A DNA stretch of 64,000 nt, from positions 248,001-312,000 of the forward strand of contig NZ_LHUR01000022.1 of the NCBI RefSeq assembly GCF_001263795.1. Reading direction: 5' to 3'. This document shows positions 23,778-33,793 of this stretch, piece after piece. The notes beneath the pieces are model-generated. The model saw nothing but the letters and a program-made list of their open reading frames with translations. It searched no databases and was not told the origin of the DNA. Position numbers and translations under genes: made by a program. Numbering within the stretch: position 1 is the first letter of the stretch; every line of letters begins with the position of its first letter. Source of the stretch: Clostridium homopropionicum DSM 5847 (lineage in GTDB: Bacteria; Bacillota; Clostridia; Clostridiales; Clostridiaceae).

Positions 23778-25100
23778 TTACATAGGTATTGAAAACTTTA
23801 CTCCGAATCCCTTATCTTTCATATTATAAGCCTTTATTTCTCCAAAATGAGCTTCTACTATGCTCTTACATATTGCTAGTCCTAATCCGCTGCCACCTTT
23901 TTCTCTGGAACGTGATTTATCAACCCTGTAGAAGTTGCTGAAAATTCTGTTAAGTTCATCCTCAGGAACTCCATTACCGTTATCTTCAACACTAAACCAT
24001 ACAAAATTATCTATAACTTCGCATCTCATATTAATCTTAATTAGTGAATCTGCATATTTTATAGCATTGCTAATGAGATTAGCAAATACTCTTCTCATTT
24101 TGATTATGTCAATATGAATAATACTATTATTATTCACTTCACATCTATAAACAAATTCTGCATTGAAACTAGCTAATTCTTCAGAATACTCTTCACATAT
24201 AGATTGAAAAAAGCTCTTTATATTCACTGGCTCTATCATCATTTTTGTCAGTGAATACTCATTTTTTGTATAATCTGAAAATTCCTCAATAAGTGTTTCA
24301 ATATCCTTGGATTTCTTATATATTATTTCATAATACTCCTGCTTCTTTTCTTCAGTCTTAATATTGGCGTTTGAAAGCCTTTCTACATATCCTATTATTG
24401 ATGTAAGTGGTGTTTTTAAATCATGAGATATTGATGAAATCATCTCTACTTGTTGTTGGTAAGAGGCTTCTAATTTTTTTAGCATAATATGAAATTTTTT
24501 GTATAAATCACCTATTTCATCATTACGTTTTAATGCTTCAGTGGAAGTATTGCTTCTATAGTTTACATTCTCAAGACCTTTCTGAAGCTTAGTTAATGGC
24601 TCAACAATATAATGATGTAGATATATTATTAGCAGTATCATTGCAAAAGATAGTGAAATTAGTATGAAATTTAAAAGTTTATTTTCTGGAAGCATACTAA
24701 TAATCTTTTTAAGCATGTAAGGACTTTCAACACCTACTAGGTATACAATCTTATCATTTATTTTAACAAACTTCTGAGTACTAAAACTCATGCCCCCATT
24801 GTTATTTGCAGTAACCTGAAGTAGTATATCTTCATTTGTATTAAATACTTTAATTTCAACATTTTTTTTAATAGCAAAATCATGGATATACTTATCTATA
24901 CTTTCTATATCAGGATAACGCTTTCCTATTTCTGCTGAGGTTTCTTCAGCTACACTATCTAATTCTAATCTAAATGCTTCAAGATTCACTCTTATCTCTT
25001 TTAGTGCATAGTATTTAAAAAATACTAATACAGCAGCCATATATATTAAAAATCCCACTATTATTACAAGAGGCAATTTAAATTTTATACTAATCTTCAC
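23778..25100 (-). CDS. Sensor histidine kinase of the RND efflux operon
   Basis: Membrane kinase: TM1 (about residues 7-28), extracytoplasmic sensor region, TM2 (about 160-180), HAMP-like linker, HisKA with SSISHDLKTPLTSIIGYVE, and HATPase with N box ANLISNAIKYA, G1 VEDNGNGVPEDE and GGSGLGLAICKS. The GTG at 25100 overlaps the response-regulator stop by 4 nt and has GGAGGTATGCT just before it; an upstream in-frame ATG has no site. 440 residues. It pairs with the regulator at 25097-25789. Confidence 0.93.
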   Translation of the reverse strand: MKISIKFKLPLVIIVGFLIYMAAVLVFFKYYALKEIRVNLEAFRLELDSVAEETSAEIGKRYPDIESIDKYIHDFAIKKNVEIKVFNTNEDILLQVTANNNGGMSFSTQKFVKINDKIVYLVGVESPYMLKKIISMLPENKLLNFILISLSFAMILLIIYLHHYIVEPLTKLQKGLENVNYRSNTSTEALKRNDEIGDLYKKFHIMLKKLEASYQQQVEMISSISHDLKTPLTSIIGYVERLSNANIKTEEKKQEYYEIIYKKSKDIETLIEEFSDYTKNEYSLTKMMIEPVNIKSFFQSICEEYSEELASFNAEFVYRCEVNNNSIIHIDIIKMRRVFANLISNAIKYADSLIKINMRCEVIDNFVWFSVEDNGNGVPEDELNRIFSNFYRVDKSRSREKGGSGLGLAICKSIVEAHFGEIKAYNMKDKGFGVKFSIPM

Positions 25101-25789
25101 AGCATACCTCCAACAAATTTGTAGCCTATGCCCCATACAGTTTTTATAAAAGCATTCTCCTTATCAAGCTTATTTCTAAGATTCTTTATATGAACCGTAA
25201 CAGTATTCATATCTCCAAACTCGCTGTTACCCCATACAGCATCATATATTTGTTCTCTGCTCAACACTTTATTTCTATTTTCAGCAAGGTATAAAAGTAT
25301 CTGGAACTCTCTTGTAGACAAATCAATCTTTGTATTATCTTTGAAAACCTCATAGGTTTCAGAATTTATTTTCATATTTTTAAAAACTAAAACATTTGAT
25401 AATCCTTTTCCTTGACTTGTATTTCTCTTTTCTCTTCTAATATGTGCATTTACTCTAGCTATCAGTTCGTTTAAGCTGAAGGGCTTTGTAACATAATCAT
25501 CTGCTCCAACTTCTAGTCCTATAATTTTGTCCAATTCCCTATCTTTTGCACTTAATAAAATAATTGGAGCAGAAAAATCATTTCTTACCCTACGGCATAC
25601 TTCTAAACCATCCATATTAGGCATCATAATATCAAGAATCACTAATGCAATATCTTCTTCCAACTTAGTTAATACTTCTTTTCCATCATAGGCTCTTAAA
25701 ACACTGTATCCCTCGTCCTCAAGGCTTTCTGCTATAAGCTGTACGATTTCCCTATCATCGTCTGCAATTAATATCCTTTTATTCTCCAT
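25097..25789 (-). CDS. OmpR/PhoB-type response regulator
   Basis: 230 residues. The receiver domain has acidic pocket ADDD, phosphoacceptor in LVILDIMMPNMDG, and KPFSLNELIARV. The C-terminal winged helix (LSTREFQILLYLAENRNKVLSREQIYDAVWG, TVTVHIKNLRNKLD) is of the OmpR class. ATG 25789 follows AAAGGGTGAAGAAT. It lies downstream of the RND genes and probably regulates them with the adjacent kinase. The 98 nt up to the RND gene contain a short GC-rich patch (25838-25872) unlike its surroundings. Confidence 0.94.
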   Translation of the reverse strand: MENKRILIADDDREIVQLIAESLEDEGYSVLRAYDGKEVLTKLEEDIALVILDIMMPNMDGLEVCRRVRNDFSAPIILLSAKDRELDKIIGLEVGADDYVTKPFSLNELIARVNAHIRREKRNTSQGKGLSNVLVFKNMKINSETYEVFKDNTKIDLSTREFQILLYLAENRNKVLSREQIYDAVWGNSEFGDMNTVTVHIKNLRNKLDKENAFIKTVWGIGYKFVGGML

Positions 25790-25887
25790 ATTCTTCACCC
25801 TTTAATTATCCATATAGCTTATTATACTGTGAACTTACCCCACCCACAAGGGTACGAAGTTTTACGGGCTGAATTATAAAACAAACC

Positions 25888-28800
25888 TTATTTAATAATC
25901 CTTTCTACTTTACCAATTACAATACTAAATACTACTGGTATCACAATTAGGGTTAATAATGTGGCAACTATTAGTCCCGCCATTAATGCAATAGACATTG
26001 GTTCAAACATACTGCTTCCAGAAAAAGCTAGTGGGATTAGCCCTATGACTGTAGTAATAGTTGTTAACATTACTGGCCTAAATCTCTTCCCTGCAGCTTC
26101 CCTACAGGCTTCATCAAGTGATATTCCTAGTCTTCTCTCGCTATTAATATAATCAACTAATATTATAGCATTATTTACAACAATACCTGCTAAGCTGACT
26201 ATTCCAAAAACTGCTGTAAAAGATAGTGGTTCCTTAAATATAAATAGTCCTAAAACAGATCCAATAATTGAAAGAGGAATTGTCAGCATTATAATTATTG
26301 GCTGTATTAGTGAGCCAAACTGAACCATAATAATCATGTATATTATAAGAATTGCAAACAGTGCTACTACACCCATATCTCCAAAATTTTTAGTTATTTG
26401 TTCTCTTTCACCATCAAAAGTAGCTTTTACATTGCCTAAATTTTTTGAAGCTAGTTTTTCCTCTAGAATATTCTGTACCTTAACAGAACTATAGCCTTGA
26501 CTTATATCACTAGTTACCACTACATTGATATTTTTATTGTATTTTTTTATTAATGTGTTTTGTGGCAATAAATTAATTTCTCCAACTTGCTTTAGTAGAA
26601 TTTTCCCACCTGTTATTGAAGATTTTAAGCTTAGATTTTCTAATTCCTCTTTAGAGCTTATATCACTACTAACAATAACGTTATACTCATTTCCTTCTTC
26701 TCTATAGACTGAAGCCTTACTGCCCTTTAAAGCCATATTTATTTGCTTTTGAATATCATATTGTGTTAATCCAAGATTAATTGCAGTTTCACTATCTACA
26801 TCAATAAAATATTCATATCTTTTATTTGGAACATCTGAATTTACATTTACTGCTCCATCTATACCTCTAAGAGTTTCCTTCACAACATCAGAGGCTTGAA
26901 TAATCTCATCTAAATTATTTCCAGATACTCTTACTCTTACTGGACTTCCAATAGGTTGACCATTTTCAAGTTCTTTCACAGCTACCTTACCACCTGAAAT
27001 TTTTGTGTCAAAAAGCTGTTGAAGATAATCTACTAATTCTCCATTAGTTTTAAACCTGTTTCCTTTTCCTAAATCCACTGAAATCATAGTTTGTGCATTA
27101 TCTATAGCTTGTACTCCTGGTGTTACAGAGAAAAAGAATTTTGGTAAAGGTTCACCTATAGAAGTTGTATAGCTTAAAATTTCACTTTGCTCTGAAAGTA
27201 TCTTTTCCACCTCATTAGCTATTTTCTCTGTTTTGTTTATATCAATAGCATTTTCTGCATTAATATTTAAATAAATTATGTTTTTATCCGCTTTAGGGAA
27301 AAATTCAAGCCCTAAATTTTTAATTATTCCTAAAGAGCCACCTAAAGCTGCTATTGCAAGAGCTACAGTTATTATTTTTTTCTTCATTGCAAGTTGCAGC
27401 AATTTACTGAAGAAGTTCTTTATACAGCTGGTTTTTTCTTTTCTGCTGCTCTTTTTAAATAAAATGTAAGCCAATGTTGGAGTTATAAATATAGCTACTC
27501 CAAAGGAAGCAAGTAAGGATATTATACATATTTGTGGTATACTCTTCAAAAAATTACCTGCTGCCCCTGCCAAAGTTAATAGCGGCGTAAACACGGCAAT
27601 GGTAGTAAGTGTTGATGTAAATACAGGCAGGGCTGTTTCTTTTGCACCTTTTATACAAGCTTCCAGCTTATCCTCATCATTATCTATTCTTACTTGTATT
27701 GCATCGCTGATTACTATAGCATTATCCACCAGCATTCCTAATGCAATTATTAAAGCGGTAATTGAAATCTGATGAATCTTAATACCAAATAGATTCATAA
27801 AGGAAAAGGTTATAAGCATTGATATAGGTATTGCTGTAGAAACTACTATGGCATTTCTAAATCCTATACCAATAAATACCACTAACATTACAAAGATCAT
27901 TCCCTCAATTAGGTTAATTACGAAGCTATTAACTGAACTTTGTACATCCTTAGGCTGATATAAAACTTTATCTATAGTTAAATTGCTTGGCAAATCCTTC
28001 TTTAATTCATTTAGTTTTGCCTCAACTTCATCACCAATTAACACAATATTTTTATTTTCTCTGAAATATCCTGTAAGCAGCACTGCATTTTTCCCATTAT
28101 GCTTTATCTTATAGCTGGAATCTTCTAAGGCCATTTGTACCTTGGCAACATCTTTAAGTCTTACTAAAGCACCTGTTTCCTTCGATGCATAAACAACAGT
28201 ACTTTCCATATCTTCTATTGAATTATAAGCTGAAGATGTTTTTACATTTATTTTTGATTCTTTACTACTTATTGCTCCTGCTGGTATTTCTACACTTTGA
28301 GCTTTTATTGCATTTGAAATATCTTCAATAGAGATTGGATAATGATTTAATTTATCTTGATCCACTATAATCTTAAGCTCTTTTTCAAGTTTTCCTTTAA
28401 CTTCAAATCTTGATACACCCTCAATTGTAGATAACTCATTTTTGATTTTATCTGCATATGAAGCTAGTTCTTCATAGCTATAGTTGTCACCAGAAATACT
28501 TAAAATCATACCTGCAGTATCAACAAGATTTGTATCTACTTGGATTTCTTGAGCCTGCTCCGGAAGCTCACTTTGAATATTACTTATGCTTCTTCTTAAC
28601 TCATCCCACGACTTGTCTACATTAGCATCATTAGTGAGAAATATATTTACAATGGAAATACTATCTCTTGAATAAGACTGACTGTAATCATAGCCTTCAA
28701 TACTTGAAATTTCATCTTCTATCTTACTGGTTATAAGCTTCTCCACTGTTTCAGAGGATGCTCCTGGATATACAGTGGTTATTTTAGCAACAGGTGCACT

Positions 28801-28926
28801 TATATCTGGAACTTCTTGTCTAGGCATTATATAATAGTTGTATAAACCAGCTATAGCTATAAGAACTATCATAAATAATGTAATTGTTTTATTTTTAATA
28901 GCTCTATATATTAATCCTTTTTTCAT
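25888..28926 (-). CDS. RND-family efflux transporter (AcrB/MmpL-like, HAE type)
   Basis: 1,012 residues, about 12 membrane segments with two large extracytoplasmic loops (after TM1 and TM7), the standard RND plan. Typical segments: YPGASSETVEKLITSKIEDEI, ALIIALGMLVDNAIVISDAI (proton-relay Asp residues in TM4), AVFGIVSLAGIVVNNAIILV and EACREAAGKRFRPVMLTT. The ATG at 28926 has AGGGGTGAAGTGGAT before it. It directly follows the adaptor gene. In a Gram-positive it probably exports lipids, drugs or metal complexes without an outer-membrane channel; no TolC-like gene is present. Confidence 0.93.
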   Translation of the reverse strand: MKKGLIYRAIKNKTITLFMIVLIAIAGLYNYYIMPRQEVPDISAPVAKITTVYPGASSETVEKLITSKIEDEISSIEGYDYSQSYSRDSISIVNIFLTNDANVDKSWDELRRSISNIQSELPEQAQEIQVDTNLVDTAGMILSISGDNYSYEELASYADKIKNELSTIEGVSRFEVKGKLEKELKIIVDQDKLNHYPISIEDISNAIKAQSVEIPAGAISSKESKINVKTSSAYNSIEDMESTVVYASKETGALVRLKDVAKVQMALEDSSYKIKHNGKNAVLLTGYFRENKNIVLIGDEVEAKLNELKKDLPSNLTIDKVLYQPKDVQSSVNSFVINLIEGMIFVMLVVFIGIGFRNAIVVSTAIPISMLITFSFMNLFGIKIHQISITALIIALGMLVDNAIVISDAIQVRIDNDEDKLEACIKGAKETALPVFTSTLTTIAVFTPLLTLAGAAGNFLKSIPQICIISLLASFGVAIFITPTLAYILFKKSSRKEKTSCIKNFFSKLLQLAMKKKIITVALAIAALGGSLGIIKNLGLEFFPKADKNIIYLNINAENAIDINKTEKIANEVEKILSEQSEILSYTTSIGEPLPKFFFSVTPGVQAIDNAQTMISVDLGKGNRFKTNGELVDYLQQLFDTKISGGKVAVKELENGQPIGSPVRVRVSGNNLDEIIQASDVVKETLRGIDGAVNVNSDVPNKRYEYFIDVDSETAINLGLTQYDIQKQINMALKGSKASVYREEGNEYNVIVSSDISSKEELENLSLKSSITGGKILLKQVGEINLLPQNTLIKKYNKNINVVVTSDISQGYSSVKVQNILEEKLASKNLGNVKATFDGEREQITKNFGDMGVVALFAILIIYMIIMVQFGSLIQPIIIMLTIPLSIIGSVLGLFIFKEPLSFTAVFGIVSLAGIVVNNAIILVDYINSERRLGISLDEACREAAGKRFRPVMLTTITTVIGLIPLAFSGSSMFEPMSIALMAGLIVATLLTLIVIPVVFSIVIGKVERIIK

Positions 28927-28942
28927 ATCCACTTCACCCCTT

Positions 28943-30148
28943 CTATTGCTGAGCAATAACCTTAACTCCACTGCTTAAGGATTTTATGCCTTCAATAACC
29001 AATATATCTCCTTTTGAAACTCCTGATATTTTTACTTTATCCCCTAAAGTATCTTCAATTTTTATTGGCTTTTTTTCAGCTTTTCCATTAACTATTGTGT
29101 ACACATAGTCTTCAGTATCATGCATTATTGCATTAATTGGTATAAGCATTCCTGTACTTTCTTCTAGAATAATAGAAGTCTTTCCAATGGCACCAATAGG
29201 GAAATCTCCCTTACTTAGTTCAATTTCTGCATTATAAGTCCTACTTTGTTTATCAGGAACCTGATCTATCCTAGTTATTTTACCAGTGCTCTCCTTATCA
29301 TCTATATTTACCATTACATTTGTTCCTACCTTTACCCTTTGCATATCATCTTGTGATAAACCAATATTAACAATTTCACTTTCGCCTCTTACAGCTATTA
29401 CAGGATATCCTGCTGCAACTATTTCTCCTGGCTTACTTAGTACATCCACTATATACCCCTCCATTTCAGCTGTAAGCAGTGAGTCCTCTGCAAGTTTTTT
29501 CTTGGATTCATAATTAATTTTTGCAGAATCAAGCTGACCTTTAAGAGCCCTAATATCCTCTGAGGATGCCCCTTTTCTTATTTGGTTTAAAGTTTCATTT
29601 GCAATATCTAAATCCAGAGCCTTAATATTCATCTCAAGCTTTGCTTTGTCTAGTTCTTCTTTGGTTACTTTTTGCGAATTATACATCATAAGTACCTTTT
29701 CATAGGTATTTTTTGAATAGTCATAGGCCTCCTGTGCTTTTTGAACTGTTAATTCAGCTTTCTTTATATCTTCCTCGGAAGCTCCTTTAACTGCTTTATC
29801 ATATTGAGCCTGAGCAACATCCATCTGGGCTTTTGCTGCATCTATTGAGAAAGACAAATCTTTTGTATCCAGTGACACAAGCTTTTGCCCCTTAGCAACT
29901 TTCTGTCCCTTTTCTACATATACATTAGATATCTTTCCAGCACTCTTAAAACTATATTTACCCACTTCTTTTGCATTAACTATTCCTGTATATGTAATGG
30001 AATTCTGAATACCCTCTTCTTCAATTTTCATAGTTTTAACTGGTATTACTTTCTCTTTAACTTCAGCTTTATTATCCTTTGCTGAACAAGCTGTAAAGGA
30101 TACAGCAATTATTATAGTTAATACTAAACTCCCTAATCTTCTCTTCAT
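28943..30148 (-). CDS. RND periplasmic-adaptor-type lipoprotein (membrane fusion protein)
   Basis: 401 residues. Signal peptide with lipobox (VSFTACSAK, Cys about 21), then a lipoyl/biotinyl-like half-motif (VYVEKGQKVAKGQKLVSLD), a long alpha-helical hairpin (about 80-215, SIDAAKAQMDVAQAQYDKAV), the second lipoyl half and a beta-barrel domain. It links to the RND transporter downstream. Start after GGAGGGTTAATT-ATG; 16 nt separate it from the transporter start. Confidence 0.93.
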   Translation of the reverse strand: MKRRLGSLVLTIIIAVSFTACSAKDNKAEVKEKVIPVKTMKIEEEGIQNSITYTGIVNAKEVGKYSFKSAGKISNVYVEKGQKVAKGQKLVSLDTKDLSFSIDAAKAQMDVAQAQYDKAVKGASEEDIKKAELTVQKAQEAYDYSKNTYEKVLMMYNSQKVTKEELDKAKLEMNIKALDLDIANETLNQIRKGASSEDIRALKGQLDSAKINYESKKKLAEDSLLTAEMEGYIVDVLSKPGEIVAAGYPVIAVRGESEIVNIGLSQDDMQRVKVGTNVMVNIDDKESTGKITRIDQVPDKQSRTYNAEIELSKGDFPIGAIGKTSIILEESTGMLIPINAIMHDTEDYVYTIVNGKAEKKPIKIEDTLGDKVKISGVSKGDILVIEGIKSLSSGVKVIAQQ

Positions 30149-30181
30149 AATTAACCCTCCATTCTTAACTTTACGACCTTA

Positions 30182-30427
30182 TTAAATCACATTAAAGCCT
30201 TCTGTAAGCTTCCTCAAAGCTTCAGCCATATTAGAAAGCTGACTTGTCATTGCCTCTATTTCTTCCATAGTGCTGTACTGTTCTTCAACGCTGCCACTCA
30301 TCTGCTCAGCTCCTGAAGCCATATCTACAGCTGCTGAAGCTATATTATTCATTGCTGTAGAAATTTCACTAGTAATCCTAGCCTGTTTTCCCACAGCTTT
30401 GTCAATATTCTCAATTTCGGGAACCAC
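30182..30427 (-). pseudogene. C-terminal remnant of a methyl-accepting chemotaxis protein
   Basis: 81 residues match only the last part of an MCP signalling helix (ITSEISTAMNNIASAAVDMASG, SVEEQYSTMEEIEAMTSQL). The conserved hairpin tip, HAMP and sensor parts are absent. It has a GTG start with GAGGTGATG upstream, so it may still be translated. It ends 33 nt before the adaptor gene and may be the first reading frame of that operon's transcript. Most likely a gene remnant. Confidence 0.7.
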
Positions 30428-30515
30428 TTTTCATCACCTCAACTCATTGTATATATGAGTTTATCAGCAAAATCTAAAATAAAAATGTTGAAATTATGAA
30501 GAATTATAAAGAAAA

Positions 30516-30563
30516 AAAGTTGTGGATAAATACATTGTAAAACTGTATTTTATCCACAACTTT
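30516..30563 (-). terminator. Terminator of the AAA ATPase gene
   Basis: Perfect 15-bp stem AAAGTTGTGGATAAA / TTTATCCACAACTTT with an 18-nt loop, 49 nt after the ATPase stop; U-run follows on the minus strand. Confidence 0.8.
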
Positions 30564-30611
30564 CTAATAACTTTTTGCTTTCTGAAAATATGTTCAATTT
30601 AATCATTCATT

Positions 30612-31358
30612 TTAATCATTCATAAGAATATCAAGCATCTTATCTGTATTATTAATAAAACTTTTCATTATCTGATAATGTTCAGTTTCTTCATAATTAA
30701 CTTTTCTAATTGCATCTTTAATTTCATATACAACAGCGTTAGGATATGCCATTATAATTGGAGAATGTGTTGCTATAACAAATTGGGAGTCCTGTTTAAC
30801 TAATTCATGTATCTTTGAAATCATAGCCATTTGCCTTGATGGTGACAATGCAGCCTCTGGCTCGTCTAATATATACAAGCCTCTTCCTCTAAACCTGTTC
30901 ATAAATACTGAAAAGAAGGATTCTCCATGAGATTGCTGGTGTAATGATCGTCCCCCATAAGATGATAAAAGCCCTGGAACTTCTCTTTCAAGATCATCAA
31001 TATTTGTAGCAAGATTATAAAAACTCTCTGCTCTAAGAAAGAAACCATCCTTTGGAATTCTAATACCTTTAATTAGTTTAATATAATTATGTAATTCTGA
31101 ATGGGTTTCACTTGTACTAAAATTAAAATTCCTCGTTCCTCCCTCAGCATTGAATCCAAATGCTACAGCAATAGCCTCTAATATAGTTGACTTACCAGAA
31201 CCATTCTCTCCTACAATAAAAGTAACCTTTGGATGAAATTCTAAACTCTTTAAATGCTTTATTGATGGTAAACAAAAGGGATATTCCCTAAATGAATTGA
31301 TACTCTCTCTTTTAAGTTCTATACTTCTTAAATACTGATTATTTTGAAATATAACCAT
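30612..31358 (-). CDS. AAA-family (ABC/SMC-like) ATPase
   Basis: 248 residues forming one compact ABC-type head: Walker A VGENGSGKSTILEAIA (about 50), signature-like SYGGRSLHQQSHGESF, Walker B LYILDEPEAALSPSRQ and H-loop VIATHSPIIM. No coiled-coil arms or nuclease domain. Such stand-alone ATPases are widespread; the function here is unknown. Neighbours (sensor kinase upstream, efflux system downstream) do not suggest a role. Confidence 0.88.
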   Translation of the reverse strand: MVIFQNNQYLRSIELKRESINSFREYPFCLPSIKHLKSLEFHPKVTFIVGENGSGKSTILEAIAVAFGFNAEGGTRNFNFSTSETHSELHNYIKLIKGIRIPKDGFFLRAESFYNLATNIDDLEREVPGLLSSYGGRSLHQQSHGESFFSVFMNRFRGRGLYILDEPEAALSPSRQMAMISKIHELVKQDSQFVIATHSPIIMAYPNAVVYEIKDAIRKVNYEETEHYQIMKSFINNTDKMLDILMND

Positions 31359-31448
31359 ATCTACCTCTCTACTTAATTTCTTAAATCTTCATCTTACTTT
31401 CTTTGCTTTAATTAATTGTTACTATTACTCCCGCAGTAGTATTAAATA

Positions 31449-33527
31449 TTATGGATAAATATCAGAAAACTCAATACTAATCTTTTCCACCTTGCTTTCA
31501 TATAACCGATTATCGCTTATTTCTTCTTTCTCTGTAAGCCTAACTGGTAATTCGATAATAAAATCACTGCCTTCTCCAAATTTACTCTTAACCCTAATAT
31601 TACCATTGTGCATATCTACTATTGACTTTACAAGTGATAATCCTATTCCACTACCTTCACGATTACGAGAAAGAGTTTTGTCTACTTGCCCAAATCTATC
31701 AAAAATAATACCTAATTTATCTTGTGGTATCCCTATTCCTGTATCCTTAACAGATATAATTACGCTTTCTCCTACATCCCATAAACTTACTAATATTTGT
31801 CCACCTTCGTTAGTAAATTTAATCGCATTAGAAAGTAAGTTTAAAATTATCCTTTCAATTTTATCTACATCAATAGCCATTATCTTTTCTTCAACATCTG
31901 TATCAAATATTAATTCAATTCCCTTATTCTCTATATAATCGGCTACTGATAAAGTGATATCTTCTATGACATTTACGATATTGTAGTTCTTTAAATTTAA
32001 TTTAAAGTAACCTGAGTCAAACTTTGATAAATCTATCAAATTATTTACAAGTCTTAAAAGCCTAAAACAATTTTGTTTCATAACCTTTAGATATTTAACC
32101 CTCCTCAATTCAGCTGAGTTATTAAAGGGCTCATCAATAGGCAATAATAATATCTGAATGGCTCCAAATATTACATTAAGGGGAGTTTTAAGTTCATGGG
32201 ATATATTAGCAAAAAACTCAGTCAGCATTTTATTCAAATCATTTGCCTTCTTTATAATTTTCTTATCTTCCTTTATGTCATTTTTAAGTTGTGCTATTTG
32301 CTTTTTAGAGCTAATGTCCCGAAGCATAACTAAAACTGCCGATTCTCCATGATAAGTAAAATAACAATTTAAAATTTCAACATCTAATAATTGACCATCT
32401 AGTCTTAATATTTTAGTTTCCATGAATGGACTAGCTTCTTTACGCTCTAAAACACCATTTATTCGTTTAAGTGAATTGTGTCTAACTGCCTCTGGTATTA
32501 GTGCATTTATTTCTAATCCTACTATATCATCAGCATTTGAAGCTCCCAACAGCTTAACTACTCTTTCATTGGCAAATATAAACTTATTTTCACAAATTCC
32601 AAGAATTGCATTATCACAATTATCCATTATAAAGTTGTAACATTGCTCATTTTTAAATATTATATTTTCAAACTGTTTTATCTTATTATCAGCTATGTCC
32701 AAATCATGGCTTATAATATCATATGGCCTCTTCAAGCCTACCTCAACAACCCCTTTATACAGAAAATATGATGAAATGACTTTTATAATATGCCCCATAA
32801 TACTTGTCCAATCATTTATAAATATATAATTAGTAAAAAACATTTCTGATATTGTAGACAATATTAAAAACCATTCAATATAAACAAATAAACTATGACT
32901 TACCTTTTCTCTTAATCTATAATATATAATAGCAGCAATCATAAACGTAACAGCAATAGTATATTCACTCACTATTTTGAAGCTTGTAAGCCTCTCATTT
33001 ATTACATAAGAATTTGGAAAAACTTTAAAAAATAAAACTGATAATACTAAAAGTATAGTTATACAAATATAAGTGATAAATAGAGTATACGGGTTAATCT
33101 TTTTCTTTGGTTTTGCTATCAGAATTACAGCGATTAAAGAAGTAAAAGAATCAATATACCTTGATATAATCCACAATTTAGGTGAAACGTCAAAATTTTC
33201 TATGTTACTCAAGAATGGCATACCGTTATATGTAAATAAGTGAAGTATACCTGTTATACCTACAAAAAAATACCCAGTACCCAAAATCAGCAAAAAATTA
33301 TTTTTATTAATATTATAAGTATTCATTATAAATATGAACGCTACAATAAAAATAAAATTCATAAACAACTCAATTGAAGTATGGAAAATCAGATTATTAT
33401 GATTATTCATAAGTAATAAAAATAATATAAAAACTGAGAAAATGCTTCCTTCTACAAATGACTCAAATGGTATTTTTTTAATTTTATTGTTTATTGCCCT
33501 AAAACCTCTTGCAAATTCCATATCCAA
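31449..33527 (-). CDS. Hybrid-free sensor histidine kinase with MASE3-like membrane domain and PAS
   Basis: 692 residues. N-terminal multi-pass domain (about 20-265) resembling MASE3 (FHTSIELFMNFIFIVAFIFI, LFTYNGMPF). PAS domain about 285-405 (MDNCDNAILGICENKFIFANERV). HisKA with FFANISHELKTPLNVIFGAIQ (about 435), HATPase with NLLSNAIKFTNEGG, VKDTGIGIP and REGSGIGLSLVKS. No receiver domain and no adjacent response regulator, so it is an orphan kinase. Confidence 0.9.
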   Translation of the reverse strand: MDMEFARGFRAINNKIKKIPFESFVEGSIFSVFILFLLLMNNHNNLIFHTSIELFMNFIFIVAFIFIMNTYNINKNNFLLILGTGYFFVGITGILHLFTYNGMPFLSNIENFDVSPKLWIISRYIDSFTSLIAVILIAKPKKKINPYTLFITYICITILLVLSVLFFKVFPNSYVINERLTSFKIVSEYTIAVTFMIAAIIYYRLREKVSHSLFVYIEWFLILSTISEMFFTNYIFINDWTSIMGHIIKVISSYFLYKGVVEVGLKRPYDIISHDLDIADNKIKQFENIIFKNEQCYNFIMDNCDNAILGICENKFIFANERVVKLLGASNADDIVGLEINALIPEAVRHNSLKRINGVLERKEASPFMETKILRLDGQLLDVEILNCYFTYHGESAVLVMLRDISSKKQIAQLKNDIKEDKKIIKKANDLNKMLTEFFANISHELKTPLNVIFGAIQILLLPIDEPFNNSAELRRVKYLKVMKQNCFRLLRLVNNLIDLSKFDSGYFKLNLKNYNIVNVIEDITLSVADYIENKGIELIFDTDVEEKIMAIDVDKIERIILNLLSNAIKFTNEGGQILVSLWDVGESVIISVKDTGIGIPQDKLGIIFDRFGQVDKTLSRNREGSGIGLSLVKSIVDMHNGNIRVKSKFGEGSDFIIELPVRLTEKEEISDNRLYESKVEKISIEFSDIYP

Positions 33528-33793
33528 TCCCCCTACAAACCTATCTTATACCTTATATTCCAACTTATTGTATGTTATTATGATATTTTCCATTTTACTA
33601 CTTGCATATTAGTTTGTAAATGTATACCTATAACTTGTAGATAATTGTAACTATGGAGGACACTGCAAATCTTTATAAGTGTTTATTTATAAAATTGTAG
33701 GTTTGTAAAAAAGTTAAATACTTCATATCTTCTTCATATTTTTTTCTTATAATTCTTACTACACATAGAAAATTTTTAAATGGGGGTTATAGG

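Noticed and set aside
31492-31938. Plus-strand frame of 148 codons
   Set aside because: Shadow of the histidine kinase gene; the amino-acid composition (Ser/Ile/Leu-rich) reflects the reverse complement of a conserved ATPase domain.
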